From an uncultured Campylobacter sp. (GTDB taxonomy: Bacteria; Campylobacterota; Campylobacteria; Campylobacterales; Campylobacteraceae): 13,504 nucleotides of DNA. The stretch spans positions 1 through 13,504 of the forward strand of contig CAAHEJ010000048.1 of the NCBI GenBank assembly GCA_900772495.1, read 5' to 3'. Positions 1-7,807 of the stretch are shown here, one piece after another. Under the pieces are notes generated by a model. The model had not been told where the DNA came from. It did no database searches and was given only the letters and a program-made list of their open reading frames with translations. Both the position numbers and the translations under genes were made by a program. Every line of letters starts with the position of its first letter. Positions within the stretch are counted from its first letter, which is position 1.

Positions 1-725
1 AGATAAAATTGCACGAGATAAAAGAGCTTAAAATCCCCGAGCTAAATGCTGAAATTTTAAAGCAAATTTTGCCAAATGAAAAAGCCCCAAGCGAAAAGCT
101 GCTTGATGAGAGATTAAGCGAGCAAATCGAAAATGAAAAGCTTTTCAAGCTCATCAACGAGGATTTAAAAGAGAAATTCGGCGAGGCTTTGCTGAAAAAA
201 TTTGACTTTGACTTGCCACGCGGGGTTGTCGAGCAAGAAATTGATGTGCAGTTTCGCAACGCGTGGAGCGGTTTTAGCCAAAAAGAGCTTGATGAGATAA
301 GAGGCGATAGCGACAAATACCAAAAAAAGCGCGAGAGTTTTAGAAGTGAGGCACAAAAAAGCGTGAAATTTACCTTTGTTGTCGATGAGCTGGCGCGTTT
401 GCGTGGAGTGAGCGTAAGCGACAATGAAGTCGTGCAGGCGGTTTATTTTGAGGCTTATCGCTACAACCAAGACCCCAAAGCTCTGCTTGAAAGCTACCAG
501 CAGCAAGGCATTTTGCCCGCTATTAAAATGTCGCTGATTGAAAGCAAGCTGTTTAATGATATTTTCGCGCCAAAAAAGGACGAAAATTCAGCCCCAAAAG
601 CAAAAAGTGCTAGCCCAAAAAGCGAAAATTCAAGTAACGCAAGCGAAAAAAGCCCAAAAACTAGCCAAAAAGCTGTAAATTCAAGCGCAAAAGCCAAAAA
701 TTCAAGCAAAAAAGGACAAAACTAA
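1..725 (+). CDS. tig: Trigger factor, C-terminal part (5' end outside window)
   Basis: Trigger factor is the ribosome-bound chaperone and peptidyl-prolyl isomerase that meets nascent chains. The reading frame is already open at base 3 and no start is visible, so about 240 residues of a protein usually near 430-440 are present: the end of the PPIase/linker region and the helical C-terminal chaperone domain. Family-like stretches include LKEKFGEALLKKFDFDLPRG, the VDELARLRGVSVSD segment and a motif ending in SLIESKLFNDIF. The last ~50 residues, after IFAPKKDE, form a low-complexity tail of Lys, Ser, Ala and Asn with repeated NSS and SPK units. It is probably disordered and looks longer than I expect for the family. 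The stop codon TAA overlaps the clpP ATG by one base (TAATG), so the two are translationally coupled. The tig-clpP order is the one found in C. jejuni. Confidence 0.93.
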   Translation, partial: IKLHEIKELKIPELNAEILKQILPNEKAPSEKLLDERLSEQIENEKLFKLINEDLKEKFGEALLKKFDFDLPRGVVEQEIDVQFRNAWSGFSQKELDEIRGDSDKYQKKRESFRSEAQKSVKFTFVVDELARLRGVSVSDNEVVQAVYFEAYRYNQDPKALLESYQQQGILPAIKMSLIESKLFNDIFAPKKDENSAPKAKSASPKSENSSNASEKSPKTSQKAVNSSAKAKNSSKKGQN

Positions 726-1309
726 TGTATATCCCTTATGTCATCGAAAAAACAAGCCGCGGAGAACGCAGTTATGACATTTACTCACGGCTTTTAAAAG
801 ACCGCATTGTAATGTTAAGCGGAGAAATCCACGATGAACTTGCCGCAAGTATAGTGGCTCAACTGCTTTTTTTGGAGGCTGAGGACCATGACAAGGACAT
901 TTACCTTTATATCAACTCGCCCGGTGGCGTGATAACAAGCGGTTTTAGCATTTATGACACGATGAACTACATAAAACCAAGCGTTTGCACGATTTGCATC
1001 GGGCAGGCTGCTTCGATGGGCGCTTTTTTGTTGAGTTGCGGCGAAAAGGGCAAGCGTTTTGCCCTGCCAAATTCACGCATTATGATACACCAGCCACTTG
1101 GCGGAGCGCGCGGACAGGCAACGGACATAGAAATTCAAGCCAAAGAAATCTTGCGAATGAAAGAGATTTTAAACCAAATTTTAGCCCAAAACACAGGGCA
1201 AAAGCTCGCTAAAATCGCCAAAGATACCGACAGGGACTTTTTTATGAGCGCAAGCGAAGCCAAAGAGTATGGACTCATCGACAAGGTGCTGGATAAGAGT
1301 TTTAAATAA
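725..1309 (+). CDS. clpP: ATP-dependent Clp protease proteolytic subunit ClpP
   Basis: ClpP is the cytoplasmic serine peptidase that forms a tetradecameric barrel and degrades proteins fed by ClpA/ClpX ATPases. The 194-residue length is normal for the family. The catalytic triad is visible: Ser97 in GQAASMGAFLLS, His122 in RIMIHQPLGG and Asp171 in DTDRDFFMSA. The N-terminal MYIPYVIEKTSRGERSYDIY and the LYINSPGGVITSG segment are typical. The ATG shares its A with the last base of the tig stop, which fixes the start. A strong hairpin terminator follows 11 bases after the stop, ending the tig-clpP unit. In C. jejuni def follows clpP; no def is present here. Confidence 0.97.
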   Translation: MYIPYVIEKTSRGERSYDIYSRLLKDRIVMLSGEIHDELAASIVAQLLFLEAEDHDKDIYLYINSPGGVITSGFSIYDTMNYIKPSVCTICIGQAASMGAFLLSCGEKGKRFALPNSRIMIHQPLGGARGQATDIEIQAKEILRMKEILNQILAQNTGQKLAKIAKDTDRDFFMSASEAKEYGLIDKVLDKSFK

Positions 1310-1320
1310 GGCTTTTTGCG

Positions 1321-1352
1321 GGCGTTTGCAAGGTTTGCTTAAACGCCTTTTT
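1321..1352 (+). terminator. Rho-independent terminator after clpP
   Basis: The outer stem GGCGTTT (1321-1327) pairs perfectly with AAACGCC (1341-1347). An inner stem GCAA/TTGC continues it, leaving a three-base loop and a small bulge. TTTTT follows directly. It lies just after the clpP stop and fits an intrinsic terminator for the tig-clpP transcript. Confidence 0.8.
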
Positions 1353-1394
1353 GCAAATTTGCTTTTGGGTGCCTGATACATAAAGAATTTATAA

Positions 1395-1568
1395 ATCTGC
1401 GCTTTTTGTCATCACGCTCTTTGTGAAAGCAAATCGTGGCAAGCTAAGTCCGTGCGAGCATTTTTCAAGCGCGGTGCTGAAAAATATTTGTCTGCGCAAC
1501 CTTACCTCACGCTAGTGGCGCGTGCTAGTAGTTTGGGGATTATAAAGGAATTAAATGGTCATAAGTAG
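1395..1568 (+). pseudogene. Possible coding remnant, unrecognised
   Basis: This frame stays open for 57 codons between a TAA at 1392 and the TAG at 1566-1568. It has no ATG and no start with a ribosome binding site. The peptide has a protein-like, mostly helical composition, for example KSVRAFFKRGAEKYLSAQ followed by PYLTLVARASSLGIIKEL. Its base composition is richer in G+C than the spacer to its right. I do not recognise the family. A 57-codon open stretch can occur by chance in a gap this size, so the call rests mainly on composition. If real, it is the 3' end of a decayed gene. Confidence 0.25.
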
Positions 1569-1650
1569 CCCCATTGTTTCTTTGCGAAAAAACCACGCTT
1601 AAATTTAAGTGATATTTGCCACAAAACAAAGCTCAAAACCCTACAATTTT

Positions 1651-1765
1651 ATCATACTGAGCCTTTGGTGAAGTATCTATACAAAAAAACAGATTACTTG
1701 AATATAATGCTTTAAATTTATGGATTACTCCACATTTCAACTTCGCCTCGCTCGCAATGACGAAC
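1651..1765. repeat. Imperfect palindromic intergenic repeat element
   Basis: The left arm reads ATCATACTGAGC...GAAGTATCT (1651-1678). The right arm, read on the minus strand, begins GTCATTGCGAGCGAGGCGAA and ends in GGAGTAATCCA (1762 back to about 1720). Both arms resemble the widely scattered 'gtcatNctgagc-gaagtatct' and 'gtcattgcgagc-aatcc' repeats seen between genes in many bacterial genomes, including Helicobacter and Campylobacter relatives. Here the arms are degenerate and the centre is AT-rich. Recognition is from memory of that pattern; a genome-wide count is needed to prove it is a repeat. Confidence 0.5.
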
Positions 1766-1851
1766 AAGGTGCAAAATCAATACTTTTTAGGAAAAGAGCT
1801 TTTAAATTGTAAATTTAAAGTCTTCAAAGCCTTTGAATTTAAGCCCTAAAT

Positions 1852-3660
1852 TTAAGTTCGCAAGCGCCTTGTTTCGCCCTCTTTGATGATTTTGTCGTTT
1901 TTGTCAAGCCACTCCAAATACGCTATGGCGTATTTGCGGCTTAGTCCAAAGTGCGCTTTCATCTTTTGTATGTCAAGGCTTTGCCTTTGCAAAAGCTCTA
2001 AACACGCCTTTTCAAGCCCTGCAAGCGCGTTTTTTTCGATGAAAAGATTGTGTGTTAAGCGCACGACAAGCCCGTTTTTAGTGAGCTTTTTAAGCATAGC
2101 ATCGCCTTTTGCGCGGTCAAGTTCTAAAAAATCATAAAGATTATAAGGTGCTGTTGGCTTTATGCCCTCTTTTTTGAGAATTTCATAAAGCGCATCGTGG
2201 TTTTTGCGCTCTAATTTTTCAAAGCTCATTCCCTTTTTAAAATAAATCCCACTCTCAAAGTCCAGCTCTTTACTCATCGATTTTAGCACAAACTCACACA
2301 GCTGCACGCTCGCCCAGCTAAGGCGTGCGAAAAGTAAATTCGCCGAAAGCATTGCAAACTCGTTTTTTGCAAGCGTAAAACGGATAAATTCCTTGATATT
2401 TTCATACACGCTTGTGTCATAGACATTGCATTCTTTTTCATCGACAAAGGCGTTTTCAAGGCACTTTGCCACGCTTAACGCCTCATTTTGCAAGAGTTTG
2501 AAGCGTTGATAAGATGAAATCAGCCCAAAGCCAAATTTATGCACGCTTTTAAGCAAAGAAAATGCGCCCAAAAAGTCCTTTTGCTCTAAAAAATTCAAAA
2601 GTGTGATTTTCGCGTCCTTTTTAAGCGGCTCGCTGATAGGGTTTAAAATGCGTCCGCCGCCCTTAAAACGCGCATTTTCAAGCAAGATAAATCGCTCATC
2701 AAAACACAAAAACAAAGGCTTGTCAAAGTCAAAATGCACGAAATGCTTTTCACCATCAAAAGTCCGTAAAATCGACACTTTCGCGCTCACTTGCTTTGAG
2801 CCAACGCAAAAAAGCACATTATTTTTGTGCGCTAAATCCTTAGCAAACACCACGCCATCGGCTTCCTTAAAGCCTCTAAAAAAGCCTTTTTTGCTGAGTA
2901 AAAAGCCCTTTTTAAGCTCTTTGTAATCACAATTTAAGTTCAAAGCCACGCGGTTAAAGGCACTTGCGCGCTTTACGCTTTGCCCTTGAATTTGCAGATT
3001 TTTGACGATGAGTTCTTTGCTCGTGTCAAGGCAAAGCAACCTTTCATCAAGCCCCACAGAGCCTTCATTTAAAGAGCCTGTAACCACCGTGCCTATGCCT
3101 TTTAGGGTAAAAACTCTGTCTATGTAGTAGCGAAATACCAGCTTTTCATCACTTGGCTTTGCTTTGAGCGTGAAAAGGTAGTCTTTAAGCTCGTTTGTGC
3201 TGCTTTCGTCCTTTATGCTCGTGCGAAAAGTGCGTAAAATGCTGACATTAAAAGGTTCTAAATCCTCTAAAATTCGCGCCTCGCGTTCGCTTACATTTTC
3301 ACACAAATCGCATTTACTCAGCACCAAAACGATACTTTCACAGCCCAAAAGCCTTAAAATCTGCAAATGCTCAATACTTTGTGCCTTTAAACCCTCGTTT
3401 ATATCGACAACAAAAAGACACACGCTAAAAGAAAACGCCCCGCTTATCATTGTTTTGATTAAATTTTCGTGTCCGGGCACATCGATGAAAGCGATATTTG
3501 CGCCTTGTGCGTTTTGCAGGTGCGAAAAGCTCAAATTTATCGTTATGCCTTTTTCTTTTTCAAGGGCGAGTTCATCGCCGTCAAAGCCGTTCATCGCCTT
3601 GATAAGCGAGCTTTTGCCGTGGTCTATGTGTCCTGCTGTGCCGATGATGAGCGAATTCAT
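1852..3660 (-). CDS. selB: Selenocysteine-specific translation elongation factor SelB
   Basis: SelB is the GTPase that carries Sec-tRNA to the ribosome at UGA codons marked by a SECIS hairpin. The 602 residues match the family. GTPase motifs: G1 GHIDHGKS (10-17), G2 around GIT (38-40), G3 DVPGHE (60-65) and G4 SKCD (115-118, a variant of NKxD). EF-Tu-like beta-barrel domains follow, including RVFTLKGIGTVVTGSL. The C-terminal half has the winged-helix repeats expected to bind SECIS RNA. Start choice: ATG at 3660 shares its A with the selA stop (TGATG), with AAGG upstream. A GTG one codon earlier is possible but less likely. Co-transcribed with selA. No selenoprotein gene or tRNA-Sec is in the window. 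Confidence 0.96.
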   Translation of the reverse strand: MNSLIIGTAGHIDHGKSSLIKAMNGFDGDELALEKEKGITINLSFSHLQNAQGANIAFIDVPGHENLIKTMISGAFSFSVCLFVVDINEGLKAQSIEHLQILRLLGCESIVLVLSKCDLCENVSEREARILEDLEPFNVSILRTFRTSIKDESSTNELKDYLFTLKAKPSDEKLVFRYYIDRVFTLKGIGTVVTGSLNEGSVGLDERLLCLDTSKELIVKNLQIQGQSVKRASAFNRVALNLNCDYKELKKGFLLSKKGFFRGFKEADGVVFAKDLAHKNNVLFCVGSKQVSAKVSILRTFDGEKHFVHFDFDKPLFLCFDERFILLENARFKGGGRILNPISEPLKKDAKITLLNFLEQKDFLGAFSLLKSVHKFGFGLISSYQRFKLLQNEALSVAKCLENAFVDEKECNVYDTSVYENIKEFIRFTLAKNEFAMLSANLLFARLSWASVQLCEFVLKSMSKELDFESGIYFKKGMSFEKLERKNHDALYEILKKEGIKPTAPYNLYDFLELDRAKGDAMLKKLTKNGLVVRLTHNLFIEKNALAGLEKACLELLQRQSLDIQKMKAHFGLSRKYAIAYLEWLDKNDKIIKEGETRRLRT

Positions 3661-4991
3661 CACGCTTTGCCTTTAAATTCATTGTTAATAAGCTCAACAA
3701 GCCTTTGAATTTCGCCTTGCAAAACGCTTCTAAAATCCAGCACAAAGCATTCATTTTCTATGCGCCCGACAATGCCAAGCTTGCGAAAACGCTCTTGCAA
3801 GACAAAAGCATCGCCTAAAAACGCTAAAACAAAGCTTGGCAAGGTTTTATCAGGCATTGAGCCACCGCCCACAAGGCTTTTGCTCTCTTTTAGCTCACAT
3901 TTTAGCTTTATGCCCTTTTGCACGCGCAAAGCCTTTTCTTTCACGCTTTGCGCGCTTTCATTTAAAAGCGTAAGCGTTGGAATTTTAGCAAAATCCTTTG
4001 ACAAATATGCCCGCAAAGTGCTATTTAGCAAGGTAAGCGTGATTTTATCAACTCTTAACATTCTTAAAAGTTGGTTGCTTTTAAGTCTTGCTATCAAGTC
4101 CTTGCGCCCTAAAATAACGCCAGCTTGCACCGAGCCAAAGAGCTTGTCCGCGCTAAAACTTAATATATCGCAGTGCTTGACAAGCTCGCTAATGCTAGGT
4201 TCATTTTGTTTTAGGGCTTTATTAAGCTCACCACACCAGCCAGAGCCTAAATCATAATAAAAAGGCAGATTTTTTAAGCGTGCAAGTGCGCTCAAATCAC
4301 TCACTGAAACCTCTCCACAAAAGCCTTTAAGCGCGAAATTTGATTTGTGCGTTTTTAAAAGTAGTGCTGTGTCCTCGCTGATAGCGTTTTCATAATCTTT
4401 TAAATTTGTTTTGTTTGTCGTGCCAACCTCCACAAGCCTTGCGCCTGCACTTTTCATCACCTCAGGCACTCTAAAATTGCCCCCGATTTCTACCAGCTCA
4501 CCGCGCGAAGTGATGACCTCCTTGCACTTTGCGAGAGAATTCAGCACCAAAAACACGGCAGCTGCGTTGTTATTGACGATGAGCGCATCATCAGCATTAA
4601 AAAGAATTTTCAGCTTTTCAAGCAAAACGCCGTATCGCTCGCCCCTTTTGCCCGTGTTTAAATCAAATTCAAGGTTAAAATACCCACACGCAAGGCTTTT
4701 GCACTCATCAAACGCACTTTCATCAAGCACGCTACGCCCTAAATTCGTGTGTATCACTACGCCTGTGGCGTTGATGAGTGGCTGAAAATCCTTGCTTTTA
4801 AACTCATCAATGCGTTTTTGTATCTTACCCACCAAAAACGCCTTATCCACTGCTAAATTCTTATCATCACTTGCCTTAAATTCAGCCACCACAGCTTTGG
4901 CAAAGTGCGTTCGCAAAAAAAGCGGCTCAGCTTTCAAACGCTCATCATCAATGAGTGCTGAAATTTGGGGAAATTTCTTAAATTTGTCCAT
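3660..4991 (-). CDS. selA: L-seryl-tRNA(Sec) selenium transferase SelA
   Basis: SelA is the PLP enzyme that converts Ser-tRNA(Sec) to Sec-tRNA(Sec) with selenophosphate. The protein has 443 residues, slightly below the ~460 of E. coli. Family marks: NATGVVIHTNLGRS (about 74-87), the aminotransferase-like VNNNAAAVFLVLNSLA, TSRGELVEIGGNFRVPEVM (161-179), YDLGSG (246-251), and the expected PLP lysine Lys283 in SFSADKLFGSVQAG. The ATG at 4991 has AAGG seven bases upstream and a consensus extended -10 box 24-29 bases upstream. It is first in a two-gene operon with selB. Confidence 0.97.
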   Translation of the reverse strand: MDKFKKFPQISALIDDERLKAEPLFLRTHFAKAVVAEFKASDDKNLAVDKAFLVGKIQKRIDEFKSKDFQPLINATGVVIHTNLGRSVLDESAFDECKSLACGYFNLEFDLNTGKRGERYGVLLEKLKILFNADDALIVNNNAAAVFLVLNSLAKCKEVITSRGELVEIGGNFRVPEVMKSAGARLVEVGTTNKTNLKDYENAISEDTALLLKTHKSNFALKGFCGEVSVSDLSALARLKNLPFYYDLGSGWCGELNKALKQNEPSISELVKHCDILSFSADKLFGSVQAGVILGRKDLIARLKSNQLLRMLRVDKITLTLLNSTLRAYLSKDFAKIPTLTLLNESAQSVKEKALRVQKGIKLKCELKESKSLVGGGSMPDKTLPSFVLAFLGDAFVLQERFRKLGIVGRIENECFVLDFRSVLQGEIQRLVELINNEFKGKA

Positions 4992-5014
4992 TTTAAACCT
5001 TAAAACAAAACAAA

Positions 5015-5023
5015 ATTATAGCA
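5015..5023 (-). promoter_or_regulatory. Sigma70 promoter (extended -10) of selAB
   Basis: On the minus strand the sequence reads TGCTATAAT, a perfect -10 hexamer (5015-5020) with the extended TGn motif. Campylobacter housekeeping promoters rely on this extended -10 and T-rich upstream DNA rather than a -35 box. The upstream stretch here (gaaatttttg) is T-rich. Transcription would start about 16-18 bases before the selA ATG. Confidence 0.75.
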
Positions 5024-5062
5024 CAAAAATTTCAATTTAGGCAATCGTGTAAGCATTTTAAT

Positions 5063-5089
5063 ATACGGCACAATGTTAAAGTGCCATAT
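5063..5089 (-). terminator. Weak hairpin downstream of the DUF2400 gene
   Basis: ATACGGCAC (5063-5071) pairs with GTGCCATAT (5081-5089) apart from one G-T pair, with a 9-base loop. It lies just after the stop of the gene at 5095 and before the selA promoter. There is no clean U-run after it on the minus strand (attaaaatgc), so it is only a possible terminator or insulator. Confidence 0.35.
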
Positions 5090-5094
5090 CTTAA

Positions 5095-5883
5095 TCACAA
5101 GTTAAGATAGTCCTTGCTTTGTCCTAGTCTATAAAGTGCAAAGTCGTATTTTATCGGGTCTTGCGCGTCAAATTCTCGCAAAACTTCGGTGAGTTCAAGC
5201 ACAGCTTTGAAATCATAGCTCTTGCGGCTCATAAGTCCTAGCTTTAAGGCTACCTTGTGCGTGTGCGTGTCAAGCGGGACAAGCAAATGCGCCTTGTCGA
5301 TACCTTTCCAAAGCCCTAAATCAAGCTCATCAGCCCGCACGCACCATCTTAAAAGCATATTGTAGCGTTTCATCGCACCTTTTGGCTCGCTCGCAAAAGG
5401 CACACCAAAGAAAAAATCATAGCCCAAACTGCTGTAAGCGTTGATACTTCGCACTTTGCGGATAAAACCCCTTAAAGCACTCACTATGCTTTTGTCCTTT
5501 TCATAGCCTTGCAAAAAGAGCTTTTCAAGCGTGTTTTCTTGCTTTAAGCGGCGCAGAGTGATGAAAATTTGGGCTATGTCAGCACTGCTTTGAAAGCGGT
5601 ATTTGAATTTTGCGCGTTCAACGCGCTTTTTTATGCTCAGCTCGCTTTCATCTAAAAGGCTAAAATCAAGGCTTTGTAGGAATTTAACGATATTTTTCGC
5701 GTTGCCATAAGCAAAAAGCGCGCAAAGCAAGCACACAAATTCATCTTTGTAAATTTTTGCCACTTGTAGCGGGTCGGGCGCGCTAAAAAGTCCTTGTGCG
5801 GTGTTTTTCTGGCACACCAAATCATCAAGCACAGCCTTTAAATTTTGCAAGGATTTTTCATCTAAAACGTCTTTTAAGCTCAA
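5095..5883 (-). CDS. DUF2400 / TIGR02757 family protein
   Basis: A 262-residue protein of the uncharacterised TIGR02757 (DUF2400) family, found in Campylobacterota, Bacteroidetes and others. Family signatures are an N-terminal DPLQVAKIYKDEFVCLL then ALFAYGNAKNIVKFL, and a C-terminal VPLDTHTHKVALKLGL then LREFDAQDPIKYDFALYRLG. The LDTHxxKV...LGL pattern recalls the helix-hairpin-helix DNA glycosylase fold (PVDTHV.RV), but the four-Cys iron-sulfur site of EndoIII is absent. Any DNA-repair role is inference. The start is TTG at 5883, supported by a strong GGGGGAG ribosome site seven bases upstream; the next Met is far inside. It follows flgK in the same direction but is separated by a terminator-like hairpin. 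In C. jejuni a homologue also sits after flgK, as I recall. Confidence 0.85.
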   Translation of the reverse strand: MSLKDVLDEKSLQNLKAVLDDLVCQKNTAQGLFSAPDPLQVAKIYKDEFVCLLCALFAYGNAKNIVKFLQSLDFSLLDESELSIKKRVERAKFKYRFQSSADIAQIFITLRRLKQENTLEKLFLQGYEKDKSIVSALRGFIRKVRSINAYSSLGYDFFFGVPFASEPKGAMKRYNMLLRWCVRADELDLGLWKGIDKAHLLVPLDTHTHKVALKLGLMSRKSYDFKAVLELTEVLREFDAQDPIKYDFALYRLGQSKDYLNL

Positions 5884-5923
5884 ATTTTTACTCCCCCGCC
5901 TTAAAAATTCAGCGTTTTTGCCA

Positions 5924-5962
5924 AAAACCTTGAATTTTAGGCTGAAAATTCTAAATTCAAGG
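5924..5962 (-). terminator. Intrinsic terminator after flgK
   Basis: On the minus strand CCTTGAATTTAG and CTAAAATTCAAGG form a 12-bp stem with one bulged base, followed at once by TTTTTGG. It begins one base after the flgK stop and probably ends most flagellar operon transcripts before the DUF2400 gene. The stem is AT-rich, so read-through is likely. Both arms contain the 9-mer AAATTCAAG or its complement. Confidence 0.6.
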
Positions 5963-5963
5963 C

Positions 5964-7799
5964 TTATTGCTTAATCGAAAGCAAGGTATCCACCATTTTA
6001 TCCACGGTTGTGATAACTTTTGATGCAGCGCCATAGCTGGCTTGATACTGGATAAGGGCGGCGAGTTCTTCGTTGGTATTGACACCGCTGATTGATTGAA
6101 AATCCTCATACACAGAGTTATAAAGCGTTTGATTTGTCGCGTGCGTGAAATTGTTCGTCTCTCCGTCCGTGCCTATCTTGCCCGTGAAAAGGCGGTAGTA
6201 TCCATCAAGTTGCTTTGTAACGACGGTGCCGTCTTTGTTAAAAAAGTCAATTTTGTCATATTGTAGCTGTAAAAGTTCGTTTGCTACTTTGTTGTCTCCG
6301 TCAGCGCCATTTTTACTTGCTCTTAAAATGCTCGGATCTTGCAAAATGTCGCTTTTTACGCGCATAGTTGTGGCATTGTCGCCACTAAAAAAGCCACCTA
6401 AATTTATCGCGCCCGCGAAATTCGTGCCATTGTCCTCAATGGCGATTTTGAATTTTGGATTTTTAAGGCTAAGTTGAAATTGTCCTGTGTTTGTTTTGCC
6501 ATCATAGTTGAAAATCGCGCTTACTAAATCATCTATATCATCATTGGAGTTGTGGTTGTTATTATCATCAGTATTCCTTTGAATTTGCGTGATAATGTCC
6601 TCCATAGTCGTTAGCGAGTTGATTGTAATCGTTTTGCGGTTTTGTTCTTTGCCTTGTTCATCGTAAAGCACTATGTTAAAGCTACCTGTTTGAATGTTTT
6701 TGTCATAATTTACCAAAGCGGTGTTGCCTCTTAAAAACGACATTGCATCAGAGGTAACGGACTTTTTCGCTGAGGTAGCGTAGATGTTGTTTGTGTGTGT
6801 CATCATCGTTTTGGCAAAGGTGTCAAGCATATTTTTGTAATCCTGTATAATGCCATCATCATAGTTTGCATTTGCCTTTTCCCACCTACGCCCGCGCAAA
6901 TCAAGCTGTGCGCCAAGCTTACCGCCTGCGATTTTTTCGGTTAAATCGGTGATTTTCTCATCTACGCCTTGATAGACGATTTGATGAGCGCCCGTTACTT
7001 CATCGGTGATGATTTTAAGCGGAGTGAAATTGCTACCATTTACTATCTCGTGTCCGTGAATGGTGAGGTTGTAGTATTTACCTCCGTCTGTCATTGTGGA
7101 TTCTAACTCGCTACTTTGTTTGATGATACTTTTTGATGCGACACTTTCCACGAGCTTTGAAAGTGTAAGCTCTAACTCATCGCGCCTGTCGCGTAGCTCA
7201 TTAGCGTGGTCGGTGTTTAAAATCTCTTTGCTTGTAATTTGCTTGTTGATATTAGCGATTTCCTCGCCTATGTCGTTTATCTCATCAACCGTTCGTTTGA
7301 TGTCATCGTTGATAGTTTGCTGAATTTTAACCAAATCCGCATAAGCTTTATTAACACTTTGGGTGAAAGTTTGCGCAACTTTTGCTAAATTTTCTTTAAC
7401 CGCGCCATCATTTGGGCTTAATGAAAAGTCTTTCCACGCGTTATAATAAGTCTGTAAATCATTTAAAATACCCGTAGTTTGCACATCAGGAAAGCGTTCA
7501 GCGATTTCTTCAAGTTTTTGTTTCATATAGCCTGTGTATTCAAGCTGTGTGCTGGCGTTTTTTAGCTTAGTGTAGGTGTATTCATCGTGTATGCGAACTA
7601 TGCTCTCAATAGTTGTCCCCATTCCAAGCTCTATGCCGTTTCGTATTTCGTAAAATCCCGCGGTTTTTTGTATGGCGCGCTGACGTGTGTAGAAAGTGCT
7701 GTTGGCGTTGGCTATGTTGTTGCCTGCTACATCGATTTGAATTTCGTTGGCTTTAAGTCCCGACACACCTTTGTATAAACTCGCAAATATCGTATTCAT
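5964..7799 (-). CDS. flgK: Flagellar hook-associated protein 1 FlgK (HAP1)
   Basis: FlgK forms the first junction ring between hook and filament. It is exported unfolded with FlgN as chaperone. The 611 residues are close to the Campylobacter homologue (~608). The conserved N-terminal D0 region is FASLYKGVSGLKANEIQIDV plus AGNNIANANSTFYTRQRA, and the C-terminal D0 helix is GVNTNEELAALIQYQASYGA followed by SKVITTVDKMVDTLLSIKQ; these form the export-related coiled bundle. The central part carries a short Asn/Asp-rich loop (NTDDNNNHNSNDDIDD) not seen in the conserved core. The ATG lies 8 bases after the flgN stop, with TAGGA overlapping that stop as ribosome site. Last gene of the flgI operon; a terminator follows. 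Confidence 0.97.
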   Translation of the reverse strand: MNTIFASLYKGVSGLKANEIQIDVAGNNIANANSTFYTRQRAIQKTAGFYEIRNGIELGMGTTIESIVRIHDEYTYTKLKNASTQLEYTGYMKQKLEEIAERFPDVQTTGILNDLQTYYNAWKDFSLSPNDGAVKENLAKVAQTFTQSVNKAYADLVKIQQTINDDIKRTVDEINDIGEEIANINKQITSKEILNTDHANELRDRRDELELTLSKLVESVASKSIIKQSSELESTMTDGGKYYNLTIHGHEIVNGSNFTPLKIITDEVTGAHQIVYQGVDEKITDLTEKIAGGKLGAQLDLRGRRWEKANANYDDGIIQDYKNMLDTFAKTMMTHTNNIYATSAKKSVTSDAMSFLRGNTALVNYDKNIQTGSFNIVLYDEQGKEQNRKTITINSLTTMEDIITQIQRNTDDNNNHNSNDDIDDLVSAIFNYDGKTNTGQFQLSLKNPKFKIAIEDNGTNFAGAINLGGFFSGDNATTMRVKSDILQDPSILRASKNGADGDNKVANELLQLQYDKIDFFNKDGTVVTKQLDGYYRLFTGKIGTDGETNNFTHATNQTLYNSVYEDFQSISGVNTNEELAALIQYQASYGAASKVITTVDKMVDTLLSIKQ

Positions 7800-7807
7800 A
7801 AGCTATC

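Larger units (their letters stand above)
1353..1851. other. Gene-free gap between convergent clpP and selB
   Basis: About 500 bases without an intact gene. It holds an open but start-less reading frame at 1395-1568, an imperfect palindromic repeat at 1651-1765, and an 8-bp inverted repeat ATTTTTCA (1460-1467) / TGAAAAAT (1478-1485). A short palindrome, TTCAAAG-C-CTTTGAA, lies at 1823-1837 just past the selB stop. It could help end selB transcription but has no U-tract. I searched for tRNA-Sec, which would fit next to selAB, and for def, the usual clpP neighbour, and found neither. Confidence 0.6.

Noticed and set aside
1555..1602. Mini-ORF of 15 codons (ATG at 1555 after AAGGAA).
   Set aside because: Too short, with only 4 bases between ribosome site and ATG, no recognisable product and no conservation evidence.
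1310..1851. Search for tRNA-Sec (selC) next to selAB.
   Set aside because: No T-arm (GTTCRA) with matching acceptor stem and TCA anticodon could be built on either strand.
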